A stretch of 36,710 nt of DNA, taken from Leadbetterella sp. Its GTDB lineage: Bacteria > Bacteroidota > Bacteroidia > Cytophagales > Spirosomataceae. The position numbers and the translations under genes are program-made. The notes beneath the pieces are model-generated. The model was not told the DNA's origin and made no database searches. It worked only from the letters and a program-made list of their open reading frames with translations. The stretch spans positions 1 to 36,710 of the forward strand of contig JAIPAJ010000014.1 of assembly GCA_021740125.1 (NCBI GenBank). Reading direction: 5' to 3'. Each line of letters opens with the position of its first letter. The first letter of the stretch is position 1. This document shows, piece by piece, positions 24,085 through 32,778 of this stretch.

Positions 24085-25926
24085 ATGGATGTAATAAGAC
24101 TTCTTTCTGACTCAATCGCCAACCAAATAGCGGCTGGCGAGGTAGTACAAAGACCCGCTTCAGTGGTGAAAGAACTCATGGAAAACTCCATAGATGCAAA
24201 AGCGACTTCGATCCAACTTATCGTAAAAGATTCCGGAAAAGTACTGATTCAGGTGATTGACAATGGCTTGGGAATGTCTCCAACCGACGCCCGAATGTGC
24301 TTTGAAAGGCATGCTACATCAAAAATAAAAGAATCAGCTGACCTGTTTAATATCCGAACTATGGGCTTCCGAGGTGAAGCATTGGCTTCAATTGCGGCTG
24401 TAGCTCAGGTGGGACTTAAAACAAAAAGAACCGACGACGAACTTGCTACCTTAATAAAAATTGAGGGTTCAGAAGTAAAAAGTCAGGAGTTTGTTCAAAG
24501 CCCACAAGGTACAAATTTGGCCATTAAAAATCTTTTTTTTAATGTTCCTGCCAGAAGGAATTTCCTAAAAAGCAATCCTGTGGAAATGAAACACATCATT
24601 GAAGAGTTTCAGCGGATAGCAATGGCACACCCAGAAGTTCAGTTTTCACTTTTTCATAACGAAATAGAAATCTACAATCTGCCAGAAGCCAAGCTGAGTA
24701 AGAGAATCGTCGACGTCCTAGACAAAAGTTATCGAGACCAACTGGCTCAATGTCAAATAGATTCTAGTTTTATCAAGATAAATGGATATGTGGGCAATCC
24801 TCAAACTGCAAAAAAAGCCCGAGGTGAGCAGTTTTTCTTTGTAAATAAGCGATTTATAAAAAATAGTTATTTACACCATGCTGTTACTGGGGCTTTTGAA
24901 TCTACAATTCCGCAAGGTTCACATCCGTTTTACGCACTATTTATTGAGATTGACCCGAGCCACATTGATATCAATATTCACCCTACCAAAACAGAAATTA
25001 AATTTGATGACGAAAAAGCCATTTATGCCATATTGAGATCAGCAGTAAAACAAGCCATTGGTGTATATAACCTCACGCCAAGCATTGATTTTGAGGCTGA
25101 CATAAACATCGGAAATTTCATTAATACTTTACCCCCAAACCCTAACTTTAGGCAAGATTCGGGCAAATCCATCTCTGCTTTTGAGCAAGAACCAAAATCT
25201 TTGGCAGAAATAAACGAAAAGAGCAATCGAAACAATTGGGAGAAACTCTTTGAAGGATTTGGGTCGAAAATTAATGAAGCGGAAAACGAACCGCAGCAAT
25301 TGATTTTTAGTAGTAAAGTAAATAGAATGGAGGAGATTGTCCAACTTCCCAAAGACGGCACAGACATTAACGCCATACAAGTTCACTTTCAGTTCATTAT
25401 CGCCCAAGTAAAAAGTGGACTGATGCTCATCGATCAGCAAAGTGCTTATGAACGAATTTTTTACGAAAAATACTTAAAAGAAATCAATACGCATCCGAGT
25501 GCTTCGCAACAACTATTGTTTCCGAAAACCGTTACTTTAACAGCCATCGATTATGCCATGAGCTTCGAAATTATAGACATGATCAGAAACATCGGTTTTA
25601 ATGTGGAGGAATTTGGACAAAATACGTACTTGATCAATGGTGTTCCGAGTCAATTTATGGATGAAGACGAGGGTATGCTATTCAAAAGCATCATTGAGCA
25701 ATATAAAATCAACGAAAACAATCAGAAAGTGGACAAAAAAGAAGCTTTGGCCAAAACGCTTGCGAAAAGAAACGCTACCAAAATGTCCAAACCTCTCACA
25801 AAACCCGAAATGTCTGGGTTGATTAATCAGCTTTTTGAAACCTCTATGCCTTCAGTCAGTCCGGATGGCAAACCTGTAATGAGTATATTAAGTTTAGAAA
25901 AAATAGCTACCTTGTTGTTGAATTGA
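24085..25926 (+). CDS. mutL: DNA mismatch repair protein MutL
   Basis: A 613-residue MutL. The GHKL ATPase half is complete: IAAGEVVQRPASVVKELMEN with the catalytic Glu, DNGLGM near 59-64, TMGFRGEALASIAAV around 92-107, and QGTNLAIKNLFFNVPARRNF. A low-complexity linker spans about 340-420, then the dimerisation domain. The endonuclease motif DQHAX2EX4E reads DQQSAYERIFYE at 450-461, so His is replaced by Gln and Ala by Ser, and the usual C-terminal CPHGRP reads SPDGKP at 592-597. No Cys occurs after residue 450. It acts with MutS in mismatch repair; nicking activity is doubtful from these residues. Confidence 0.95.
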   Translation: MDVIRLLSDSIANQIAAGEVVQRPASVVKELMENSIDAKATSIQLIVKDSGKVLIQVIDNGLGMSPTDARMCFERHATSKIKESADLFNIRTMGFRGEALASIAAVAQVGLKTKRTDDELATLIKIEGSEVKSQEFVQSPQGTNLAIKNLFFNVPARRNFLKSNPVEMKHIIEEFQRIAMAHPEVQFSLFHNEIEIYNLPEAKLSKRIVDVLDKSYRDQLAQCQIDSSFIKINGYVGNPQTAKKARGEQFFFVNKRFIKNSYLHHAVTGAFESTIPQGSHPFYALFIEIDPSHIDINIHPTKTEIKFDDEKAIYAILRSAVKQAIGVYNLTPSIDFEADINIGNFINTLPPNPNFRQDSGKSISAFEQEPKSLAEINEKSNRNNWEKLFEGFGSKINEAENEPQQLIFSSKVNRMEEIVQLPKDGTDINAIQVHFQFIIAQVKSGLMLIDQQSAYERIFYEKYLKEINTHPSASQQLLFPKTVTLTAIDYAMSFEIIDMIRNIGFNVEEFGQNTYLINGVPSQFMDEDEGMLFKSIIEQYKINENNQKVDKKEALAKTLAKRNATKMSKPLTKPEMSGLINQLFETSMPSVSPDGKPVMSILSLEKIATLLLN

Positions 25927-25981
25927 TGCGTTTTGAACCAATTATAAAAGAAAAAACTTTAACTATCAAAAACCAAAAAAT

Positions 25982-26647
25982 ATGTTTGACCGAATAACAC
26001 CTATGGTGAAAAATCTTTTGATAATCAATATTGGAGTTCAGATTCTGATGATGCTAACAGGAAACGGTATAATTTATAAATTTTTCGCATTTTACACTCC
26101 AATAATTCCATCTGAAGGTTTTGTTTTAAATCCAAGCTTTAAAATTTGGCAAGTAATAACCTACATGTTTATACATTCCTATGAAAACTGGGGTCACTTG
26201 ATAAGTAATATGTTCGGACTTTTTATATTCGGTTCGGCACTTGAAACATTTATGGGTTCAAAGAAGTTCTTGATATACTATTTGGTTTGTGGAATTGGTG
26301 CAGCTTTAATCAATTCTGTTATTAATGTTTATGAACTAAATAGCATTTCCAGCGATGTTTTAGCTTTAAAAGAATCCGCAGAAATTCCGATGGTGGGAGC
26401 TTCAGGAGCTATATTCGGTATTTTGATGGCTTTTGGATTTCTTTTTCCTAATGTAGAGATGATGTTGCTGTTTTTTCCGTTTCCTATTAAAGCCAAATAT
26501 TTTGTTGCAATGTATGGCGTATATGAATTGGTACAAGGTACAGCAGGCCTTCAATCTGGCATAGCACATTTCGCACATTTGGGTGGATTGCTCACTGGAT
26601 TTATTTTATTAAAGTTTTTTGGCTTTTCGAAAAGAAATTATTACTAA
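25982..26647 (+). CDS. Rhomboid family intramembrane serine protease (active-site intact)
   Basis: A 221-residue, six-helix membrane protease. The catalytic Ser141 lies in GASGAIFGI and His199 in AHLGG (AHFAHLGGLLTGF). The oxyanion His/Asn pair is GHLISNMFGL (residues 71-80). Rhomboids cleave single-span membrane proteins within the membrane. It starts 55 bases after mutL and is followed 33 bases later by a second rhomboid, so the two are probably co-transcribed. Confidence 0.93.
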   Translation: MFDRITPMVKNLLIINIGVQILMMLTGNGIIYKFFAFYTPIIPSEGFVLNPSFKIWQVITYMFIHSYENWGHLISNMFGLFIFGSALETFMGSKKFLIYYLVCGIGAALINSVINVYELNSISSDVLALKESAEIPMVGASGAIFGILMAFGFLFPNVEMMLLFFPFPIKAKYFVAMYGVYELVQGTAGLQSGIAHFAHLGGLLTGFILLKFFGFSKRNYY

Positions 26648-26680
26648 ATTCGTATCCGTTTTCGTTCAATACCATAGCTA

Positions 26681-27580
26681 ATGAGAAGTGTATTTTCAGA
26701 CATATTGAATGCTTTTAAAAAAAATAACAATCAAATCATCCAATTGATCTTGATTAATATTTTTGTATTCTTATTTCTGGCACTACTTAATTTTAGTTTT
26801 AGATTCTTTACTGACCCAAATATCTACCATGCATTTGTTCAGAAAAATTTTTACGTCAACTCCTCATTTTTAGAGCTTATCAGAAGGCCATGGACATTAA
26901 TTGCCTTTCCATTTACCAACTCGGGCATCTTAGATGTCTTATTTAATGGATTAGCTCTATTTTGGTTTGGCAATATCCTGGTTGACTTTTTAGGTGGACG
27001 AAAAACCATGATAATATACATCACCGGTGCAATTTTCTCGGTGTTCTTTTACATGGGAGTTTGGTCAATTCTGCATATCTTAAATCAAAACACTGGAAAT
27101 CCATCTATTCTTTACGGAGCATCTGCTGGTATTTATGCAGTAATGTTTGCGGCTGTAGCATTATTACCCGAATATGAGCTAATGTTTTTTAGGTTTTTTA
27201 TAAAACTAAGAATCTTGGCCATAGCTTTCTTGGTACTGTCTCTATTACTCAACCCTCATGCAGGTGTTTTAAACTTAGGAGCTGCAACCTTCGGTTATCT
27301 CCAAGTCAAATTTATGAGAACAGGCCTCAATGTTACACAACCCATAGAAAACTTTTTCATTTGGCTTTCTAATTTAAGTAAACCCAAGAAGAAAGTGGTT
27401 GTAAAAAAATATAGCTCAGTAGGAGAATATAGTGGGGGACAATTTTTTGATGACAACAATATCCCTAATCAAGAGGAAATAGATTATCTTTTGGATAAAA
27501 TAAACAAAGGTGGCGGGTACGAAAGTTTATCCAAAGAAGAAAAAAACAGATTATATAGGGCTAGTCAAAGAAAAGACTAA
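26681..27580 (+). CDS. Rhomboid-like protein lacking the catalytic His
   Basis: A 299-residue protein with the rhomboid fold, including six or so membrane helices, and the nucleophile Ser148 in YGASAGIYAVMF. In the last helix the AHLGG motif of its neighbour reads LNLGA (VLNLGAATFGYL), putting Asn198 where the catalytic His belongs, and the His of the oxyanion loop is also not seen (TNSGILDVLFNG). The C-terminal 60 residues form a soluble DUF6576-like tail (EIDYLLDKINKGGGYESLSKEEK). It is therefore likely a pseudoprotease, perhaps regulating its neighbour or binding clients. Confidence 0.85.
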   Translation: MRSVFSDILNAFKKNNNQIIQLILINIFVFLFLALLNFSFRFFTDPNIYHAFVQKNFYVNSSFLELIRRPWTLIAFPFTNSGILDVLFNGLALFWFGNILVDFLGGRKTMIIYITGAIFSVFFYMGVWSILHILNQNTGNPSILYGASAGIYAVMFAAVALLPEYELMFFRFFIKLRILAIAFLVLSLLLNPHAGVLNLGAATFGYLQVKFMRTGLNVTQPIENFFIWLSNLSKPKKKVVVKKYSSVGEYSGGQFFDDNNIPNQEEIDYLLDKINKGGGYESLSKEEKNRLYRASQRKD

Positions 27581-27644
27581 CTGATGAAAACAAATTAAAC
27601 ATTTTGGCTTTTGTGAAAGTTAAAATGAAATAAATAAACGCTAT

Positions 27645-29573
27645 ATGCTAATTACCCAGGGCAATCTTCTAAAGGACATCAATCTACCAGAAGATTTGAA
27701 AAAACTTAGGCCAGACCAAATGCATCAGGTTTGTCAGGAATTGAGACAATATATTATCGATATGGTTTCGGTTCATGCTGGTCATTTTGGTGCAAGTTTG
27801 GGAGTGGTTGAGCTTACGGTAGCCTTGCATTATGTGTTCAACACACCTGACGACCAACTCATTTGGGATGTTGGACACCAAGCCTACGGACATAAAATTT
27901 TAACAGGGAGAAAAGAAAAATTCTATACCAATCGCATTTATGGTGGCATTTCTGGTTTTCCTAAAAGAAAAGAGAGCGAGTACGATTCCTTTGGTGTAGG
28001 ACATTCATCCACATCTATATCTGCTGCTTTAGGCATGGCAATGGGTTCTATGCACAACGGAGAAAAACACCGTCAACATATTGCGGTAATTGGAGATGGT
28101 GCTCTTACAGCTGGACTCGCATTTGAAGGCATGAATCATGCAGGTTCCATAGAAGATGCTAACTTGCTGATAATTCTCAATGACAACTGCATGGCCATAG
28201 ATCCCAATGTTGGTGCATTAAAAGAGTATCTAACAGATATAACTACTTCAAAAACCTACAACAAGGTAAAAGATGAAGTCTGGAATCTATTAGGCAAGAT
28301 GAGTAAATTTGGTAAAAGTGCCAGAGACATTGTAGCCAAAGTTGAAAACGCTATGAAAGGTGCTTTACTCAGCCAAAGTAATTTTTTCGAAGCACTTAAT
28401 TTGAGATATTTTGGCCCGATAGATGGCCACGATATAGATCATTTGGTAGCCGTACTTAGAGATATGAAAAATATTCCCGGCCCAAAAATATTGCATGTAC
28501 TTACGGTAAAGGGCAAAGGTTACGCCCCTGCAGAACTTGACCAAACCAAGTGGCACGCACCTGGTCTTTTTGATAAAGTAACGGGCGAAATCAAGAAAAA
28601 AATCATCACGCATCCAACTGCTCCTAAGTATCAGGATGTTTTTGGTCATACTATAGTAGAATTGGCAGAGAAAAACCCAAAAATAGTGGGAATTACACCT
28701 GCCATGCCTTCGGGTTCTTCTTTAAACATTATGATGAATGTGATGCCCGATAGAGCTTTTGACGTAGGAATAGCAGAGCAACACGCTGTGACCCTTTCGG
28801 CTGGAATGGCCACTCGTGGACTAACTGTTTTTTGTAATATCTACTCTTCATTCATGCAAAGGGCGTATGATCAAGTCATTCATGATGTTTGTATTCAAAA
28901 TTTGCCTGTAATATTTTGCTTAGACAGAGCTGGTTTTGCCGGAGCAGACGGACCAACACATCACGGGGCTTACGATATTGCTTTTATGCGTTGCATACCC
29001 AATATGGTGGTAGCTTCACCGATGAATGAAGAAGAATTACGAAACTTAATGTTTTTGGCTCAATCTGATGATTTTCAAGCTGGCAGTGAATCCATCACGC
29101 TTAGATATCCACGTGGTGAGGGAGTTATGCCTGATTGGAGAAAGCCATTTTCAGAAATTAAGGTGGGTGAAGGTCGCAAAATAAAAGACGGCGAGGATTT
29201 GGCCATTCTGAGCTTTGGCCCGATAGGCAACGAAGTTACCAAGGCCATTGATATTTTAGAGCCCGCTATGAGTATTGCTCATTACGACATGCGTTTTGCT
29301 AAACCATTGGATGAAGTATTGCTGCATGAAGTTTTTGAAAAATTTGACCACGTAATAACAGTCGAAGACGGTTGTTTACAAGGTGGAATTGGCTCAGCAG
29401 TTTTAGAATTCATGGCAGACCACAACTATTCAGCAAAAGTAAAACGCTTGGGTATTCCTGACAGATTGGTAGAACATGGCGAGCAATATCAGCTTTACGC
29501 CGAATGCGGATACGATGCCGCTGGTATTGTAGAAACCGTACGTTCTCTTCAAATTCAAGGTCATTTGGCATGA
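27645..29573 (+). CDS. dxs: 1-deoxy-D-xylulose-5-phosphate synthase
   Basis: A 642-residue thiamine-diphosphate enzyme that joins pyruvate and glyceraldehyde 3-phosphate as the first step of the MEP isoprenoid pathway. Seen motifs are HFGASLGVVELTVALH, DVGHQAYGHKILTGR, GVGHSSTSISAALGMAMG, the ThDP loop GDGALTAG...LNDN (150-181), the catalytic Glu in GIAEQHAVTLSAGMA, and DRAGFAGADGPTHHGAYD. Length is as usual. Its TGA stop overlaps the ATG of the next gene. Confidence 0.97.
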   Translation: MLITQGNLLKDINLPEDLKKLRPDQMHQVCQELRQYIIDMVSVHAGHFGASLGVVELTVALHYVFNTPDDQLIWDVGHQAYGHKILTGRKEKFYTNRIYGGISGFPKRKESEYDSFGVGHSSTSISAALGMAMGSMHNGEKHRQHIAVIGDGALTAGLAFEGMNHAGSIEDANLLIILNDNCMAIDPNVGALKEYLTDITTSKTYNKVKDEVWNLLGKMSKFGKSARDIVAKVENAMKGALLSQSNFFEALNLRYFGPIDGHDIDHLVAVLRDMKNIPGPKILHVLTVKGKGYAPAELDQTKWHAPGLFDKVTGEIKKKIITHPTAPKYQDVFGHTIVELAEKNPKIVGITPAMPSGSSLNIMMNVMPDRAFDVGIAEQHAVTLSAGMATRGLTVFCNIYSSFMQRAYDQVIHDVCIQNLPVIFCLDRAGFAGADGPTHHGAYDIAFMRCIPNMVVASPMNEEELRNLMFLAQSDDFQAGSESITLRYPRGEGVMPDWRKPFSEIKVGEGRKIKDGEDLAILSFGPIGNEVTKAIDILEPAMSIAHYDMRFAKPLDEVLLHEVFEKFDHVITVEDGCLQGGIGSAVLEFMADHNYSAKVKRLGIPDRLVEHGEQYQLYAECGYDAAGIVETVRSLQIQGHLA

Positions 29574-30367
29574 TTTTACAAAGTTTTGGATTAAGAAATC
29601 TACCTGAAACGGAGGAATTCCCTTTTAATCTCGAACTTGTAAAAAATCTTCCTTATATATCTTTAAAAAAGCCAGTTACATTTTTTGTAGGTGAAAACGG
29701 CTCGGGGAAATCCACACTTCTAGAAGCCATTGCTTATGCTTCTGGTGTACCAACAGCCGGAGGAATTAGTATATCAGACGACCCCCTGATGGAACCTGCT
29801 CGAGATTTGGGCAAAATGCTTTCATTGAGATTTATTGAAAAAACCAACCGTGGTTTCTTTGCACGAGCAGAAGATTTTATAGGTTTTGTAAAAAACATCT
29901 TGCGAAGCATTGCCGAGTTAGATGCCGAAATTAAGGATATCAAAGAAACTTGGACGGGCGGTGACATAAACTTGGCCCTGAGTCCATTGCTGAGTGAAAG
30001 AAAGGAAATAACCGACCGATATACCGAAAACTTGGACGCTATGAGCCATGGCGAAGGTTTTTTGAAATTTTTTAATACCCGCATTACTAGCAAAGGCCTT
30101 TACCTCATAGACGAACCTGAGGCTGCCCTCTCACCTGCCCGACAGTTGAGCTTGATAGTTTTGATTCAAGAAGCCGTTAAAAACAAAGGTTCGCAGTTTA
30201 TCATTGCCACGCATTCACCCATCATCATGGCCATGCAAGAAGCCCAAATTCTACATTTTGAAAATAACGCTATCCGAGAAATCACCTACACCGAAACGCC
30301 TCACTATCAACTCACCAAGGCTTTTATGGATAATCCTGAAAGGTATTTGAGAGAGTTAGAGGGGTGA
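29570..30367 (+). CDS. AAA/ABC-type ATPase, predicted ATP-binding protein
   Basis: A 265-residue single-domain ATPase. ATG at 29570 overlaps the dxs stop (ATGA) and gives MILQSFGLRNLPETEEFPF, a typical start of this family; an earlier frame start at 29504 would merely overlap dxs. Walker A is GENGSGKST (41-49), the ABC-like signature is MSHGEGFLKFF, Walker B is YLIDEPEAALSP, and the switch is ATHSPIIM. It resembles the small RecF/OLD-like predicted ATPases, without an appended nuclease. Coupling to dxs seems positional, since no isoprenoid role is evident. Confidence 0.85.
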   Translation: MILQSFGLRNLPETEEFPFNLELVKNLPYISLKKPVTFFVGENGSGKSTLLEAIAYASGVPTAGGISISDDPLMEPARDLGKMLSLRFIEKTNRGFFARAEDFIGFVKNILRSIAELDAEIKDIKETWTGGDINLALSPLLSERKEITDRYTENLDAMSHGEGFLKFFNTRITSKGLYLIDEPEAALSPARQLSLIVLIQEAVKNKGSQFIIATHSPIIMAMQEAQILHFENNAIREITYTETPHYQLTKAFMDNPERYLRELEG

Positions 30368-30374
30368 ATTCGCG

Positions 30375-30391
30375 ATTTGCAAATTGCAAAT
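30375..30391. repeat. Near-palindrome ATTTGCAA-A-TTGCAAAT
   Basis: Eight-base arms around one central base. It sits just after the ATPase stop and before a T-rich stretch (TTCTTCTTTTT), so it may act as a weak terminator or a protein-binding site. Too short and AT-rich to decide. Confidence 0.35.
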
Positions 30392-30471
30392 TCTTCTTTT
30401 TAATTATTTCCAAGTCTTTTATTCATTAGTACATTTAGACTCCTTATTACTTAATAAGCCGTTTTAAAAAT

Positions 30472-30479
30472 TACTTTTG
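30472..30479 (+). promoter_or_regulatory. Possible -7 promoter element TActTTTG
   Basis: TACTTTTG fits TAnnTTTG exactly, 28 bases before the ATG at 30508. TTA at 30451-30453 stands in for TTG with an 18-base spacer. Supports the TPR gene having its own promoter. Confidence 0.4.
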
Positions 30480-30507
30480 TCAAAGGTTTTAATTTCTAAA
30501 AATTGTC

Positions 30508-32778
30508 ATGGCAATTATTTCTACATTGTTATCCAAATTGACTTTAGCATACATTGCGGAGGTTGTTACTATATCTGCTGTGAAACAAAGCACAACGGCA
30601 GCAATTAAAAGTGCACCTAAAATCTTCAGTTATTTAAAAGGCATTATTTCTGATATCGAAATTCCTGTAGATAATCACCTTGAAAAAGCAATTAAAAAAT
30701 CTCAATGGCTTGCATTAAGGCTTATTGTGGAAAGAATGTACAACAAGGGAGAATTAAAGGACAGCTATCCAAATATCCATCAAACGGTAAACAGAATAGT
30801 TGATTTAATTGAAAAAGATAAATACATTTTAGGTAACAAAACATCCAATTCAAATGAAATTGAACTTCTAATCATTGACAATAGTGATGAAAAAACGATA
30901 ATTAACTTAAAGAGCAAAATTTCGGAATTATTTTTAGAGGAACTAGACATTTCTACTGGCAATGTAAAGGAATTAGCCGATTACATTTTACTTAAAAAGT
31001 ACATTGAGAAAGGTTGGGAAGAAGAAAATTTAAACTGGTTCAATTTAGTTGTTGCATTCTTCAAGAACTCATTATTAGGAGATAATAATCCGGCAAAAGA
31101 TGCATTTCAAAATCAAACTCTTTCACAAATCAAGCTCCAACTCGATGACTTTTATAACTATGCAGATCAGTGTATAAAAAACATTAGTAAAGAATTATTT
31201 AGTCAATTTCAAATAGGTTTAAATGAATATAAAAAAGATCTTACTGAAATAAAACACGAGATTTATTACTTGAATTCAAAATCATTAAATCTTAATGTAT
31301 TTGATAAATATAATGAACTTACAATTAAAAAAGAAGAAACAAAAATAAGGATTCACGCAATACAAATTAAAATAAATGAAACATATGAGCTGTTAAAGCA
31401 AACTTCTAATCTACAAATAAAAGAGAGGTTTCAGAAGGATATAGAAGAATTGGGAATGAAGCTTTCTTCCAATAATAACGAACTGGAGGAAACTGAGAAA
31501 GATCTAACTATTTTTATTTCAGATATCTATCGAGTTTCGAAAGCTATTGTTTTATTAAGTAATGACAGATTAGAAATAGCAAAAACTGCATTAGAAAATG
31601 GACACCTAGAAATCTTGGAAAATATCATAATGGAAGAGGACATTGATAAACAATATTCTAGAATAATTGAGCAAGAAAACAACTTAAAAGAAAACAAAGA
31701 AATAATTGCAAATGAATATCTTACTAATGGCTTTATAATTTTGGCACTCAAAAAAGGAGAAAATTGGTTAAATGAAGCGATCCGAAACTTTGAAAAAGCG
31801 TCAAATATCTCATCAAACCCAAATTTACAATTTGATATAGCGAATTTTTATAAAGACTACCATCTCCCTTTTGAAGCGATAACTATCTATAAAAAATCTA
31901 TCCAACTAAATCCAGAAGCTCTTATAAAATCTCAAATTTGGAATAATCTAGGAATAATTTACAGGAGTATGGATGATTTAAAAAACTGTGAAGATTCGTA
32001 TCGAAACTCTATTGAAATTAAGAGATTACTTGCTGAGGAAAATCCGAAAGAGAATCTAATTTACCTAGTGTATTCTTTGACAAACTTTGGTGTTTTTTAT
32101 GCCCAATATGACATGCTAACCGAATCAAAAAGTAATTATTTTGAGGCATTGGAATTACTGGAAAGGCTGGACAAAGAATTCAAACTAGATGTACTCAAGG
32201 AGTATGCTGGTGTTATGAATAATCTAGCTCAAATTTCTGAAAGAGAAAGTTTATTTGAACTTTCAAAAATTGGATTCGAGGAGGCTATCAGGCTAAAACG
32301 AATATGTTTGGACAGAGATAACAGTTCTTCTTTTAAGGTAAGTTTAGCTGATTCGATAATGAACTTAGGAAACGTTCATTTAAAATCCTTTCGATTTGAT
32401 TTGGCTCAATCATTTTACAACGAGGGATTCGAAATAATTAAGCAAGTCTCCTTAGTGGAGCCCTATAAGTTTGACTCAAATCTTGCCAATTCTCTAAATA
32501 CAATTGCAAACTTTCATTTAATGACAAATAACTTCAAAAGGGCCTTTTCATTACTCAATAAGGCCTTACAAATTTTCCAACGAAACAATATAAATAGTAA
32601 ATTCGATATTCAAATTGCTCAAATATATACCAATATGGCAAGTACACTAAAACATTTGGATAAAGCTCACTATAAAGAATATATCCTTAAGTCAAATGAG
32701 ATAATAAGTAAAATGAATAATTCTTCAATTTTTGTCAAAGAATTAAAATCTGCAAATGAGACTATTCTTATTGACTAA
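30508..32778 (+). CDS. Coiled-coil and TPR protein of unknown function
   Basis: A 756-residue protein with no secretion signal that I can see beyond a mildly hydrophobic N-terminus (TLAYIAEVVTISAVKQ). Residues about 50-250 are helical and begin with DNHLEKAIKKSQWLALRLIVE, a pattern of (N)H-L-x-K-A-I-K-K-(A/S) that I associate, from memory, with N-terminal modules of large multidomain signalling and defence proteins. A long coiled coil spans about 260-350 (KIRIHAIQIKINETYELL). Residues about 400-740 are TPR-like repeats, such as KSQIWNNLGIIYRSMDDLKNCEDSYRNSIEIKR. No enzymatic motif is visible. Base composition is more AT-rich than that of its neighbours. It sits alone between conserved housekeeping genes. 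Confidence 0.75.
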   Translation: MAIISTLLSKLTLAYIAEVVTISAVKQSTTAAIKSAPKIFSYLKGIISDIEIPVDNHLEKAIKKSQWLALRLIVERMYNKGELKDSYPNIHQTVNRIVDLIEKDKYILGNKTSNSNEIELLIIDNSDEKTIINLKSKISELFLEELDISTGNVKELADYILLKKYIEKGWEEENLNWFNLVVAFFKNSLLGDNNPAKDAFQNQTLSQIKLQLDDFYNYADQCIKNISKELFSQFQIGLNEYKKDLTEIKHEIYYLNSKSLNLNVFDKYNELTIKKEETKIRIHAIQIKINETYELLKQTSNLQIKERFQKDIEELGMKLSSNNNELEETEKDLTIFISDIYRVSKAIVLLSNDRLEIAKTALENGHLEILENIIMEEDIDKQYSRIIEQENNLKENKEIIANEYLTNGFIILALKKGENWLNEAIRNFEKASNISSNPNLQFDIANFYKDYHLPFEAITIYKKSIQLNPEALIKSQIWNNLGIIYRSMDDLKNCEDSYRNSIEIKRLLAEENPKENLIYLVYSLTNFGVFYAQYDMLTESKSNYFEALELLERLDKEFKLDVLKEYAGVMNNLAQISERESLFELSKIGFEEAIRLKRICLDRDNSSSFKVSLADSIMNLGNVHLKSFRFDLAQSFYNEGFEIIKQVSLVEPYKFDSNLANSLNTIANFHLMTNNFKRAFSLLNKALQIFQRNNINSKFDIQIAQIYTNMASTLKHLDKAHYKEYILKSNEIISKMNNSSIFVKELKSANETILID

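Noticed and set aside
29504-29569. An upstream in-frame start for the ATPase
   Set aside because: It overlaps the end of dxs in another frame with arginine-rich sequence that does not look like a protein start; ATG at 29570 fits better.
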